Of a stretch of DNA of 64,000 bases, positions 34,081 through 45,274 are shown in pieces. The position numbers and the translations under genes are program-made. Source of the DNA: Diabrotica undecimpunctata (lineage: Eukaryota; Arthropoda; Insecta; Coleoptera; Chrysomelidae); the NCBI RefSeq assembly GCF_040954645.1, contig NC_092808.1, positions 14,375,883-14,439,882 of the forward strand. Direction: 5' to 3'. Within the stretch, counting starts at the first letter, position 1. Each line of letters begins with the position of its first letter. The notes beneath the pieces are model-generated. The model saw only the letters and a program-made list of their open reading frames with translations, searched no databases and was not told where the DNA came from.

Positions 34081-35580
34081 TTGTAAATCGCAGTCAAAAA
34101 ATTTGTGTAAAGTTTATAATTTAGATTTTTTTTTAATCTCCTAGGCTCTTCTAATCGACGAATTTTAATTTTTCAAAATTATTAAAGCTTGAATGCTCTT
34201 CTATATGTAAACAAAATTACTTGTATCTAGAAGTTTTAGGTTTTGACCAACCACTGAATCGATGTTAATGAAATTTTGTGTATTAATTAAACATTTTATT
34301 TGTTTTTTTTGTGTTTTAGTATTTTTTCATAAAATTTATTAAAAAAAAAATATTTTTTAATAAAAAGTTAAGCCCATATTTTAGAACTCACGCACAGTGA
34401 AATTATAATTTTTAGTGACATTTTGTAGCAATTTATGCAAAAAACTACGTTTATATACTTCGCACCCAAAAATGAGACGGTTGTTAATCAAAACATTTCT
34501 GTTTAGATGCAAAGTTTAAAAGAGTTAAAATGCAAAATAAGTTTCTTCTAAATCAACCTAACCTCAAATCATCACGATATGACGTCAATCTCAAGTGGTA
34601 CAATGTGGTATATGTTTTGAGAGAAATTAATAAAGTATTTCGAAATTAATTTCTTAATGAGGTATTAAAAGTCCTTAAGGCAACTTTTAAAAATTTATTT
34701 TTACTAGAATTTTTTATTAAACTAAATGGGATTCCGTGACTGAAACACCTTATCTTTAAGTAGAACAATTTGTTCAATAGTACACGAATTACATACACTA
34801 AAAATGACTAAGATCTTTTTTAATGAACGAGTCTTAAGATATTTCACATTAACTAAATATTTTAGTCCTAAAATTTCTTATTAGGAAAGGCTTTTTTAAT
34901 AATAATAACTTGTTTTACATATATTTTTAATCAACTGTTTCACACATAATTAAAGCTACATCAGTATTAAAGAATTCCACAATTGTTGAAAATTATAGAT
35001 GACAAAAATAATGAAAAAATTGGCACAACAAAGAAAACTAACTTCTGATATTTGGTTATGGATAATTTTTGAAACGTCTGATAAAATTTTTTTTAATAAG
35101 GTTTAAAATGTTTAAAAATAGTTCTTGTTTATTACAATTGTAATATTGTCTTTATATACATGTACAAAGGTACAGTACGAACAAAGAGGAACAAGAACAA
35201 AGTCTATCTGGTGGGACAAAAAACTGTAAAATGAATTTGAATAAGACAGAAAAATACACCAAGAGAATAAAAGGAAGAAAGAAAATACAAATTAACAGAC
35301 GAAAAATATTAATGTATACAGACATAGAAAAAAGGAAAGATCTCCAAATATCCCTGAAGAGTAGGAGTTTGGAAAAAGAACATTTTGTTCAAGATGCATA
35401 AATCGTTAGACGGAAAACACTTCCAAATAAATTTTTAAACGTTGACGCCTTCCCTGTTTGAATGAATGACAAGTAAAAAAGTTAATAAATCACAGGAAAG
35501 GGCACTACGAATATTCCAAACGCGACTATAATGTAAGAATCACAATCAAGAACCGTATCGAAAATAAAAATGGGTTGGTC
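34081..35580. other. gene-free stretch
   Basis: A+T-rich with scattered A/T homopolymers. No gene, LINE motif or paired repeat recognised. Confidence 0.5.
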
Positions 35581-35584
35581 CCTG

Positions 35585-35758
35585 CTACGCGTCGGTAACT
35601 TGGCTGGAGAACGAAGAGGATATCGGCATTTACAAATTTCCGGCCTCGAAGAAAAAATTGTCGGTTAAGTGTCGCATTCCAACTAAAGGTGAAGCGGTTC
35701 CGAAGGATTCGTTTAAAAAGAACGATAATGAAGTGGGGATCGAAAGAACTGATTCTTA
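35585..35758 (+). other. unusually G+C- and CpG-rich open segment, possible exon
   Basis: The frame CYASVTWLENEEDIGIYKF, then PASKKKLSVKCRIPTKGEAV and PKDSFKKNDNEVGIERTDS ends at TAA 35758. Composition differs from the A+T-rich surroundings, and codon third positions look less biased. However, the minus strand is also open over much of it, there is no clear splice acceptor, and I recognise no domain. Treat as a candidate only. Confidence 0.25.
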
Positions 35759-35759
35759 A

Positions 35760-36170
35760 CAGTCTCGAATTGTCGATTCATAAAGAATTTTATGTTAATA
35801 CATTATGAAATTTTACAAATCATCTATACTCGTTCTCACTTTTTGGTTCAGTATGGGCCCTTATGGACTAAATACCTCTTTTATTATTCTGTGCAATTTT
35901 CAATGATTCTAACCTTCTTTACCGTTGCGTTGTTGCTAGTTCCATTTTCTGTCAAACATCTGAATGTTGTGTCAACATTTGTGTTATGTGGTTATGATGT
36001 CAATTATCCAGTTAACCTAACTAAACTGTTACCTTTTCAGATTCTTATTTTCATTATTATTACATTTGATTATTATTTTTCACAAATCGTTTTTTTCAGA
36101 ATTTGTTTCAAGATTTTTTGCTCCATGCAAATGAGATGGAAATACAGATGCAAAAACAATACATAAAATA
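35760..36170. other. gene-free stretch
   Basis: A 124-codon hydrophobic frame (35792-36166) is compatible with chance in T-rich DNA; no family recognised. Confidence 0.45.
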
Positions 36171-36174
36171 AAAG

Positions 36175-37080
36175 TATTTATAGTATTTTTCATATAAAAT
36201 ACGTGCACGTCACAATTTATATAAAGTGACGTCACTTATATTTAAAATTTCCAGAACGCCAACCTAAGAGTTAAAATTGTCCTAACACAGCTAATAATAG
36301 GAAACCCATACGGAACTGCTCTATCTTTCATAGGCGTCAACATGGTATAATAATCAGAAAAATGTAATCATCATTATATTGGGAATTTAAGAATTATATT
36401 GATTAAATAACCAAAAACATTTATTATTATTAATAATATTAATTTTATGAAATAACTCTTTAAGTCTAATATTCCACACAATAATAATTATAATTAAATA
36501 TATTAAACAATTGTACGCAACTGATACTGGAATAATTCAAATTGTTTGACAATTCAGCGTGTGGCAAAATTGTTTAAAGTGTTGCCGCTTTTTTAGAGTA
36601 AGAATTTTGTTTATGTTTCGATTTCTTACACAATTTGATCATAATATATTATATATTAATAAATTGTATTTATAAATACATATTAAATTTAGATTAATAG
36701 CTTTAAAAACTAATTATTGTTGTGTATTGTGATTGTGCTATGCCAAAACAACTAAATAGTCTGTAGAAAGCTGATTAGCTTTCATATAAGATAGATTATT
36801 TTGAACAAGAAATAATGGCGGGACGTTTTTACTATTAATGCTCTAAATAGAGGTAAGTTTAAAATTTAGAATATAATAATTATGTATTAAAATATTTTCT
36901 TATGTATTTTATTGTGTTGCAGTAATCTTAAAACTAAGTGTATTTACTGTTATATAATAGTTTGACAAATAGATGACATTTTAAAAATTCCTCACTTACT
37001 AACTATTCTGATGTTTTGGCAACGCTGTTGGGTTCTGACGTCGTAAATCTTGAATGACGTGCACGCATTTTTATAAATAC
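36175..37080. mobile_element. candidate non-autonomous DNA element with inverted ends
   Basis: The left end (36175-36236) and the reverse complement of the right end (37036-37080) share TATTTATA, an AAAT(A/G)CGTGCACGTCA block and, about 13 bases further in, GACGTCA. The order and spacing match in both ends. The interior has no coding sequence. No clear target duplication was found, so the superfamily is open. Confidence 0.45.
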
Positions 37081-37780
37081 CATAGACAATATTTTTTTAC
37101 TTAAACAGAGAGTAAATAGTTGTCTAAATCATATTTGACAGTTCTTACTGTTTTTGTATTTAACTATTTAGGCATAGCTGCTTTTGGAACTATTTTCTTG
37201 TGCAATGTTTTTAATTGATATATTTTAGCATGATTGATATACATAGCTATGGTGATACAGAAGCGGGAGTTCAAGAAGTAATCGAATCATTAAAATTAAC
37301 GATCTTTCCCACTTCGAATTTAGATAGTGCGAAACTGTAGACATCAACTCGCAAACAAATTATTCTTTAAAGGTTGCCGATAACGGTCACAATCGTAATG
37401 AGAATTTAACAAGTAGAGGGCGTATTAAGAAGTCGTTAGTCTTGTTCCACTGTCGCAAATACCAAATTTTTATCATTAAGAAGAAATAATATCCTTTGTT
37501 TTATACGTAAATAGTAAAAGTTGCTTACTTATTACTAGAATTGTTATCAGACCTTAATGGAACAAAAATAAACACAGGTAAAATCGAAACAAAAGAAAAA
37601 AAAATAAGAAACAATGAAAACCGCAAAAGGGACAGAGTTAAAAACTATTTATCTGCTCTCGGCACAAAAAGTTAATTTTCTTTTTGGTAAAAATAGACTT
37701 TAACTGTTAAGGCCTTAAGCTATTTCATATCACTAGATCGTCAGTGGTTCAACACGATCTTCTTGCAATGGTTAAAATAT
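37081..37780. other. gene-free stretch
   Basis: Nothing recognised. Confidence 0.45.
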
Positions 37781-38174
37781 TGTTACGTTTTTCTGTGGGT
37801 TCAGGGATTAAGTGAAGTACATGTAGTTTGACTAAATCTATTTAATGCACTCATCTAGTTCATATCAAAACTCCAAACCGAGCGGACGATTAAATATTTG
37901 CCCATGGAGGTACAGCAAGAAAATGTTGAACATAAAACATATAGTGAACTATTCAAACTGCCCTAATAGGCTTAACAAGCAGCAAGCATTAGACTTGTGG
38001 CTTAACAAGCAGGAAGCATAGGACGTAGCAAGTAAAGTAAAGTTAAGACGAAAAGCAAGTAAGTTTGTCTTTTGAGTCCCCTATCGCATCGCATCGTATC
38101 CTCGCCTAGAGCATAGCAGTGACAGTGAACGCTCGCATTTAAAATAATACATTTATTTTACCCGGCGGTCGACA
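37781..38174. mobile_element. candidate solo LTR
   Basis: A 394-base block begins TGTTACG and ends TCGACA, i.e. TG...CA, with ATAT on both sides (37777-37780 and 38175-38178) as a 4-bp duplication. Composition is higher in G+C than its flanks, and it contains a partial internal direct repeat (GCTTAACAAGCAG at two places). No gag-pol follows. A 4-bp ATAT target is known for some Ty3/gypsy elements. Orientation unknown. Confidence 0.4.
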
Positions 38175-38682
38175 ATATGGTACGATCCTATGGTCGGAGC
38201 GAGGGTTGGCGCCTCGTTGTGGGCGCCCACTTAGAGGCAGAAATACATTACAGATTTGTTCGTCATTTTAAATTAGAGTTTAGTGCCTAACGTAATCCCA
38301 ACATCTTGAACCGAATTTGCGAAGATAAGAATGTGGAAGATTTTTCGGAACACTTCTCAAGTCGAAACTCACAAGTTTCGGGTAATAGTATCCTTCTAGT
38401 GAGGAAGCTTTACTTTCTTCACACAAAAAAGGATAAAATTAATAACATATACATTAGGAGAAGATCTAGAAATAGCACCAAGTGATACCAAAATGAGAGA
38501 GTACAGCTAAAGATGGTTAGGGTTTGTCCAACTTCTAGAACTAGACACATAATATGAAACAATTGATGAGTTACAAGTTTCTGGAAGCAATAGTAGATGA
38601 AGACAAAAAGAGACATGTAAAGACGATTTTTTTAGCAAGGAAATGTTTATGGACGTTTTTACGAAATACTATTGATTACTAT
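38175..38682. other. spacer with a G+C-rich edge
   Basis: 38175-38240 is rich in CG, with a GTGGGCGCCCAC palindrome; it could be the start of an LTR-element interior or unrelated. No frame follows. Confidence 0.35.
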
Positions 38683-39057
38683 CTTCTTCTTCTTCTTCTT
38701 TTTATATTGACATGACTCTGTCTGTTTTTCAATGTGCCTCCAGTAAGTTGTCGTTCCATCGTTCTCGTGGTCTTCCTACTGATTGTCTTCCTATTGAGGA
38801 ACCGTCTCTTGCCGTCTTTACTACTCTATTTGTTGTCATTCGGCTTATATGATCGTTCTATTCTACTCTTCTATTTCTTACCCAGTTCTCGATGTTCTCC
38901 ACCTTGCCTCAACTCTACGTCGTATATCTGTACTTCTAGCTCTGTTCCATAGTGTCTTACCATCAATTTTTCTAAGTGTTTTCATCTCTACTGTTTCTAA
39001 CATTTTTTTGTTCCCTCTGGACATGATTGCTATCTATATGTTGTATTTGAGATTTTG
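38683..39057 (-). mobile_element. LINE 3' end fragment
   Basis: On the minus strand: LETVEMKTLRKIDGKTLWNR, ARSTDIRRRVEARW, NRTII, ETVPQ/GSSIGRRSVGRP-like and NDGTTTYWRHIE in changing frames, the usual C-terminal order of the LINE family at 45275-47220. It ends in a (GAA)n tail, seen as the (CTT)n run at 38683-38700 on the plus strand. Confidence 0.7.
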
Positions 39058-40658
39058 ATGGAAAGTAGATACTTCAAGTTGCGTATGTTATCTTGTCATA
39101 TATTATTATGTGATACAGTAATTGAGAGGTGTACAACTTAAGTAGTGTACATGTTTAATATCTACCTTTCTATTTACTGGTTTCGTTTTTTTTTCTTGTA
39201 AATTTTAATGTTTCCCGATTTTCGTTTTAGATGGAGATTCAGTTAGGCCATCATCTCTATTGTCAAAGTTTTCTTACGCTTCTCTTTCTAAATGTTCTCG
39301 TTTTGTAGTATAGGATAGCTGTGATTTGTTTATAAGAGATGTTCACATATGAATAACGCTGATGACATTTGCTCTGTCTTTAGACTGACTTTGTGTTCGT
39401 CTAGTCTGGCGCACATTAATCGTTTGGTTTGTCCTATATATGTTTAATTGTGTTTTAAAGGATATACTGTAATTGCTTGTGTAGGGAAATGTACGTTTAC
39501 ATATATTAACTTTGTTCACCAATATAGTAGAAAAATGCAAAATGATTATTATATCCTAGACCTAGATTTCGTGTACATCAATTTTAACAACAATAATGAG
39601 GTACCGAATAATGTTAAAAAATGTAACTCATTAAAAAGATTTTTAAAAATTACGACTGTCTCTCGTTTATTGTAGCAAATAGGAGTTTTATATGTACCTA
39701 ATAATAATGTAAGTTTTAAGTCCATATATAATACAAGCTTGTTTATAATAATGAATAACTTCACCTACGAATAGTCGACTGGACCCTACAAGGAATCCGC
39801 AATATTGTAAATAATGACTGTATGTGCATACAACCTTATGTGGCCCACGATCCATAATTTTATGGGTAATCGACATCGCATAAATCGATATTACCGTAGA
39901 TAATTGAGTTGATATATGGACATCGTTAAGACGTTTTATGGCAATCCATTTTAAAAATTTATGGCTAGTTCTGATTTACTACAATTTAACAGATACATCT
40001 CTTAGATAAAGACCTAGATCGATTTTTAATAACCCTGAGGTGAGATTTGTTGTAACTATTAGTTTATTAATCAACTTTAGGTGCTATAAATTAAAATTTA
40101 TAGCCTTATTTAGACAGGAACCTGGTTTATTAATTATTTAGAACACAAGCATTGGGCAAAATGTTCTAGAAAAATCAAAATCAAGTAATTATCAGAGGTA
40201 ATCATTTATTTTATCAGATAAACCGTTAGTTTTTAACAAACATTTAGTAGCTTAGAAGTTTGTATAAAAGTTTTTAATGTGAGTTGAGTGCTGAATTGGG
40301 AATTATCAGCAATTGGCAAGAAAATTCGCTTTTGATCAAATGACATATTTTTAGATGTTCTACATAAAATTTGTAACTGAATTGTGCAAATTACCATACA
40401 ATCTATTCTACTTCTTCCTAAATCAGACAAGTCACTACTTGTCTCAGACACTTAGATGTGATATCTTTGTAGTAAACTCAATACTTGTTTTCTCTCTACC
40501 CGCCTCAAGGTACTAGGCTTTTCCTTTCTATATTACAGATTATCGTTTCTGCACTCTACGTGTAATAATAAATAATGTTGGTGGTATGATGAGGTGCATT
40601 TTAGCGTGAATCATAACTTAACCAAATAAACAATGATCGTCATATCTAGGTACATTCT
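39058..40658. other. gene-free stretch
   Basis: Only short overlapping frames on both strands, typical of A+T-rich non-coding DNA. Confidence 0.5.
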
Positions 40659-40712
40659 TATTTACAGGTAGATATACAAAACAATGCTGTTTTGTATATC
40701 TACCTGTAAATA
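40659..40712. repeat. perfect 25-bp inverted repeat with 4-base loop
   Basis: Arms 40659-40683 and 40688-40712 are exact reverse complements around ATGC. The stem is too perfect for a typical miRNA precursor; more likely a MITE core or a recent inverted duplication. Confidence 0.95.
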
Positions 40713-40866
40713 CCTTACGATGAGGTAATTCATCTATACTATAATTCCACTATTTGGAAGAGTGATTTCATCGTTTGAAGGCAGAGAAGTGGGGAAAGAC
40801 GTATGAAAATCCAGTGGCGTACACTAACTTTTATTTCAACGTTAATTATATTATATTTTTTAAATA

Positions 40867-41274
40867 TTATTTGTTCGAAATAGGCCACAATATAAATTTA
40901 TGATGCCCCTTGACTATTCGTTCTGTTGTCGATCTTTTCCTTTCAATTGGAACTACTGACATATAATGACACAATTTGATATCCTGTTTCGACTTCACAT
41001 TATTTTCAAAAATTTTATTTCGAATGACTCGAATGTCATTTTCAACAATGCTATTGCAGTGGTAAGTAGGGTCATTATATTTGCATACTCTTGTAACGTT
41101 TTCCAAATGAGGATTGCTATCATGATATCTAAAACAAATAATGGGTTAGGTAACAAACATCTTAATTTATTTTTTACCTGTTACCTTTGCTTTTGCAATT
41201 TCTGCCTCTTGGTCTCACTTTTCTTTTTTTTTCGTATTTCCCATACTAATTTCCAACACACTTGCTTCCATTGT
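40867..41274 (-). pseudogene. two-exon gene piece, possibly of the transposase-like family
   Basis: Minus-strand exon 41185-41274 (ATG at 41274-41272: MEASVLEISMGNTKKK, then after a one-base shift in the A-run SETKRQKLQKQ) joins exon 40867-41128 at AAG/GTAACA and TTTTAG/ATATC with matching phase. Exon 2 reads YHDSNPHLENVTRVCKYND, PTYHCNSIVENDIRVIR, NKIFENNVKSKQDIKLCHYM and SVVPIERKRSTTERIVKGHH to TAA. The Cys motif followed by an amphipathic stretch is placed like RCTCKNECFDNF in the gene at 18394, hence the tentative family link. Confidence 0.35.
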
Positions 41275-41289
41275 TAAAACTTAATACAA

Positions 41290-42035
41290 TTATGTTAAAC
41301 AACTGCTTGTAATTGTAAATGTGAAGTAAATGTAATTCATAAACAACATAACATAAACAACATAACCTCTTAATCCTTTCCCCCTTAATTCCGACAACGT
41401 GATTAAGGTAACACAGTCCTCTCGTTTTTAATTTACAAACTACTACCATAGAAAAAAAAATATACTATATAAAGTAGTATATTTATTTGTGCTTCTTTAT
41501 AGAAGACTTGACCAGAAGTTGTCGTACAGTGTAGCCAATTCTTGTTCACAAGTAGTAATTATGGTCATACAAAACCTGTATTTTTCCACGCAGCGAGTAT
41601 TACCGCCATAAAAACACCAAAAAACATGATTTTTTCAATAGTAAAAATTAAGCACAAAATTGTAGTGAAATAAATTTTATTTATATGTTTCGTTTCGTTA
41701 CATATTTAAATTTATCAAATAAAAATCGATATTTTAAAACATTATTTTTCAATCGTTTGGCAACTTTGGAATTAGCGAGGAAACTCCGATTTACAATTCC
41801 AACCCAGACATAGCCGTAAAACTGGGTTTTATTATTTTATGGCCGAAGAAGTGCCGATCAAAAAATCAACGATGGTTCATTTACATTGGCGTTTCTGAGA
41901 GTAGTGCGTGTGTTTGTGTCTAAGAGTAGTGCATTTTGTGAGTATATTTTATGTGATAAGTTTGTAAACTTATTGTTGTCAATACTGTATTGTAGTATTG
42001 ATAAAACGTGTTATTGATAATAAGAGTGTTATAGT
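41290..42035. other. gene-free stretch upstream of a transposase
   Basis: It may hold the left end of the IS630-like element at 42211, but no repeat pairs with the far side. A short direct repeat (ATAAACAACATAAC twice) lies near 41340. Confidence 0.45.
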
Positions 42036-42039
42036 TTGT

Positions 42040-42204
42040 CGTTTTATAGTTAATTTTTAGTTATATTCTGTGATTATTTGGTTTGAGTTTTATTGGAGTT
42101 TTGGTTTATAGTAAATTTTTAGTTATGTTTTGTAATTATTTGATTTGAGTTTTATTGGAGTTTTGGTTTATAGTGAATTTTTAGTTATATTCTGTGATTA
42201 TTGA
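42040..42204. repeat. 62-bp tandem repeat, about 2.6 copies
   Basis: Units starting at 42061, 42123 and 42185 (TTATATTCTGTGATTATT and variants) recur with a period of 62 bases and a few substitutions. The array ends 7 bases before the ATG of the transposase ORF. Confidence 0.9.
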
Positions 42205-42210
42205 AATACA

Positions 42211-43262
42211 ATGGACGAAAAACCGAGTTGTTCCAAGAGAAGACAGCAAAATTCTGATGTTGTATCCAAAAATGAAAAGCCGCAAAAGAGACGGAAAATG
42301 TTAACGTCCGAAGAGAAGGTAATGATACGAAACGTTTATGAAGGAATTGTCGGCAGAAAAATGGCATTAAATGTTAGCCAAGCGGTCGACATTTGTAGCA
42401 GTTTAACAAAAGTATCCGTTAGCTGTATCTATCCTGTACTTAAAAATACATCGGAAAAGAAAAAGCAAGAAAAAGGTAAAACTAGAGGTAGGAAAAGGAT
42501 TCTTTTGGATGACGAGACAGAGAATATTATACGTCGAAAAATTCATTCATTTTATTTTCGGAGTGAAATTCCAACACTAAAAAAAATTTCTCAAGAGCTC
42601 AAAAACGATGACTCCTTACCCAAGATATCTCGTAGAGTCTTAATCAGGACCATGCGCGATATGAACTTTCGATATGTAAAACGCAACAGAAAAAGTATGC
42701 TATTAGAAAAAATGAAATTATTCTGTGGAGAAGAAAATATTTAGAAGAAATACGCAAAATTCGCAGCACTGGACGCAAAATATATTATTTGGATGAAACC
42801 TGGATTAACGAAGGTCATACAGTTGGAAAAGTTTGGCAAGATTTAAATGTCAAAAGTAAACACTTTGTATAGAAGGCTGGTCTACAGGATTAAAAGCTCC
42901 ATCAGGAAAGGGACGGCGTTTAATCATCACCCATATAGGAAGTAATACAGGGTTCCTTGATGATGGTTTGCTTCAATTTGAGTAAAAAAAAAACAGGTGA
43001 TTATCATGAAGAAATAACTTCCGAAGTATTTGAGCGCTGGTTTAAGAGAATCTTACCAAAATTGGAACCTGGGTGTGTGTTTGTTATAGACAATGCGCCA
43101 TATCATAGCCGCAGACTAGAACAATTACCGACGACGGCATCGCGGAAAGGGAGAATTCAAGAATGGCTTACAGAAAAGAGGTTTGCATACGAAGAATCAA
43201 TGCTCAAAATTTAGCTACTTGACATTGCACGGTTAAGGAAAAGTATACTATAAAACGAAGCC
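42211..43262 (+). pseudogene. IS630/Tc1/mariner-like transposase, broken
   Basis: The first open piece (177 codons from ATG 42211) has a basic N-terminus, a HTH-like region and KISRRVLIRTMRDMNFRYVK. A shift near 42715 leads to IYYLDETWINEG (first Asp; 42783-42818) and GKVWQDLNVKSK. After further shifts come GRRLIITHIGSNTGF, HEEITSEVFERWFKRILPKL and VFVIDNAPYHS (second Asp). The frame ends at TAG 43212; the third motif (NPIE) is absent because sequence after about 43262 is unrelated. Its motifs match the intact transposase at 60819-62123, with lower identity elsewhere. Confidence 0.85.
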
Positions 43263-43550
43263 CGAAACAGCATAAAGAAACCTCCTATAAATACGCACGA
43301 TATTATGAATTTAAATCATAGATGGCGAATAATTTAAAGATATATCGGGTTTTGCTTGAATTTTGGATTTATCGGCATTTGCTCGAACTGGTCAACTTTG
43401 TACATCCTTTTAAAGGGAAAATATCGGTTTTTGTTGGAATTTTATATTCTAGAAACAGAGAGGGCTCCTAAATTGATATGAATCCATATTCAGGTTAAAA
43501 AATTCAACACATGGATTTATCGGTTTTTGCATGTATCTTCCTCAATTATG

Positions 43551-43862
43551 GAATTATCTCGTTTATTATTAACTTTACGACATTAATGTACAGAAACAAA
43601 AATGGAAAAAATTATATTTTTGTACAATTTTGATCTCTTTCATTTTTTTGTTTAAGGCAATAAAGTCGCTTAAATATTTAAAGTCGTAGGTTCGTTCATA
43701 TGGCTTGCTGCTGATGACGTGACGGTCTAAGGTTCGTTAGACTTAGGACCTTAAATATTGATTTCAGCAAAAAATAAAAGAGGTCAAAATTGTATAAAAG
43801 ATTCTCCTCATTTGAGTTTATGCATATGTATGTCGTAAAGTTAATAATAAACGAGATAATTC
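43551..43862. mobile_element. 312-bp foldback (MITE-like)
   Basis: Outer arms 43551-43583 and 43830-43862 are perfect 33-bp reverse complements. Inner arms continue imperfectly (43615-43680 against 43735-43797). Weaker symmetry may extend outwards on both sides to about 43360 and 43990. It lies just after the truncated transposase and may have caused the truncation. Confidence 0.8.
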
Positions 43863-44269
43863 GAAATTTATGTTTCCCTTCCCCGTTCCAATATTTTCCT
43901 CCAATTTTAGAATGTACTGCAAAAATTTCAGTTCCATTTTTGTCGAAAAGTTGAGAAAATGCCGGAGATATTGAGCATAAATGGTTCTCCTTTTTCATTT
44001 TAAAATTCAAGATGGCGGCTAACGGAACGGTTGGATTCAGTCGCGATTTTAAATTTACACTCTATTCATCTCCCCCCCTAAAGGTTGTGTGTGTGGTTCG
44101 AAATATGACTGCGGATTACTAGATCCATTCGCCTAACCAATTGTTGTTATTTGAAAACTCCTAAAGGTTAGAATAACAAAATTTGGGACAGCTCGCCATG
44201 CAAGGTTAGCCCTTTTTTTCGTTTAACGCAACTGGATTAATCCAAGGATAAATTTAATTAAAAAATTAC

Positions 44270-44486
44270 AAATATTTAATTAAAATCAAATACGTCACAT
44301 TTTGAGGTTATGTTAACTGATTAATTTTATTCAATTTTATTATTTTGCGTTTTAATTTAAAATAGACCATAATTAAACTCTTTCTGATGTCAATTTCATG
44401 TTTTTATTTACAAATCAATAATAAAAATAATCAATTTTTAATAATTTTGACAGCTGCTGTGACGTATTTGATTGTAATTAATATTT
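44270..44486. mobile_element. candidate MITE
   Basis: Arms 44270-44298 and 44459-44486 are reverse complements (AATCAAATACGTCAC core) with one gap and one mismatch. The right arm also contains its own 11-bp inverted repeat. Looser similarity (AACGC) flanks both sides. The interior is A+T-rich and non-coding. Confidence 0.55.
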
Positions 44487-44529
44487 GATTACAATCAAGT
44501 TTTGATTAGCGTTCGAACAATCGGCCCAA

Positions 44530-45270
44530 ATGTTTCTAAATATCCTTAATACATTTCTAAGTTTTTTCAAATCTAACTACAATTTAAGACTTATGCTTAT
44601 TTATTTCTGCTTAGAGATTGAACATTTAACATAAATATATTGGATATAAAGATTTGTCAAATTGCTCATAACTCACATTTAGTCATTAAAAGAGTCATAT
44701 CACTTAAGTAGGATACAATCTTTTACAGCAAGCACTTCTGCATTTGCCTAATAAAACTAATTGCGTAAATTGTAGAAGTAACTAACTGTAAGTGAAATCC
44801 ATAAAAGCTTAATTAGTCATAGGTCAAGTACTACAATGAGAAGATAGATATTTCCCTAATCTTTGTCTCTTAAAGATGTTTATTATACGAATATAAAGAC
44901 ATTCGCTAATGTCTTGAACGTCCCACTCTATAATTAATATGATGACTGAAAAAACTCTCAATATCCAAGAAGAATAGTCCAATTAGAATTAACTTTTATG
45001 CCACTCTATTTTGCATTTGTTAAAGACTGATAACAATTTGGAGGAAACATTTTAACAGGTCGCTATAATTATTTTATTTTATCAAAAAGTATCTTTTTAT
45101 AACTCTTGTTTTCTTTAAAACAGACATTAAAACATTACTTAAATATTATTTTATACGGGATTAAACCACAATTTACTGTAATGGGAATTAAATTTTACGT
45201 TTGAAGAGCTCAAAGCTAAAAGGATAAGGGGCCATTATTTGTCATTATGGAGATAATACTAATTTTTTGT
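44530..45270. other. gene-free stretch
   Basis: Nothing recognised. Confidence 0.5.
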
Positions 45271-45274
45271 ACTT

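Noticed and set aside
35792..36166. 124-codon hydrophobic plus-strand frame, membrane-protein-like
   Set aside because: T-rich DNA readily yields Phe/Leu/Ile-rich frames; no conserved motif.
38175..38240. Possible primer-binding site and retroviral-type leader after the LTR-like block
   Set aside because: The bases after 38174 match the 4-bp duplication better, no tRNA complement was recognised and no gag-pol follows.
42040..42204. CRISPR-like array
   Set aside because: The repeats are contiguous 62-bp tandem units without spacers, in a eukaryotic context.
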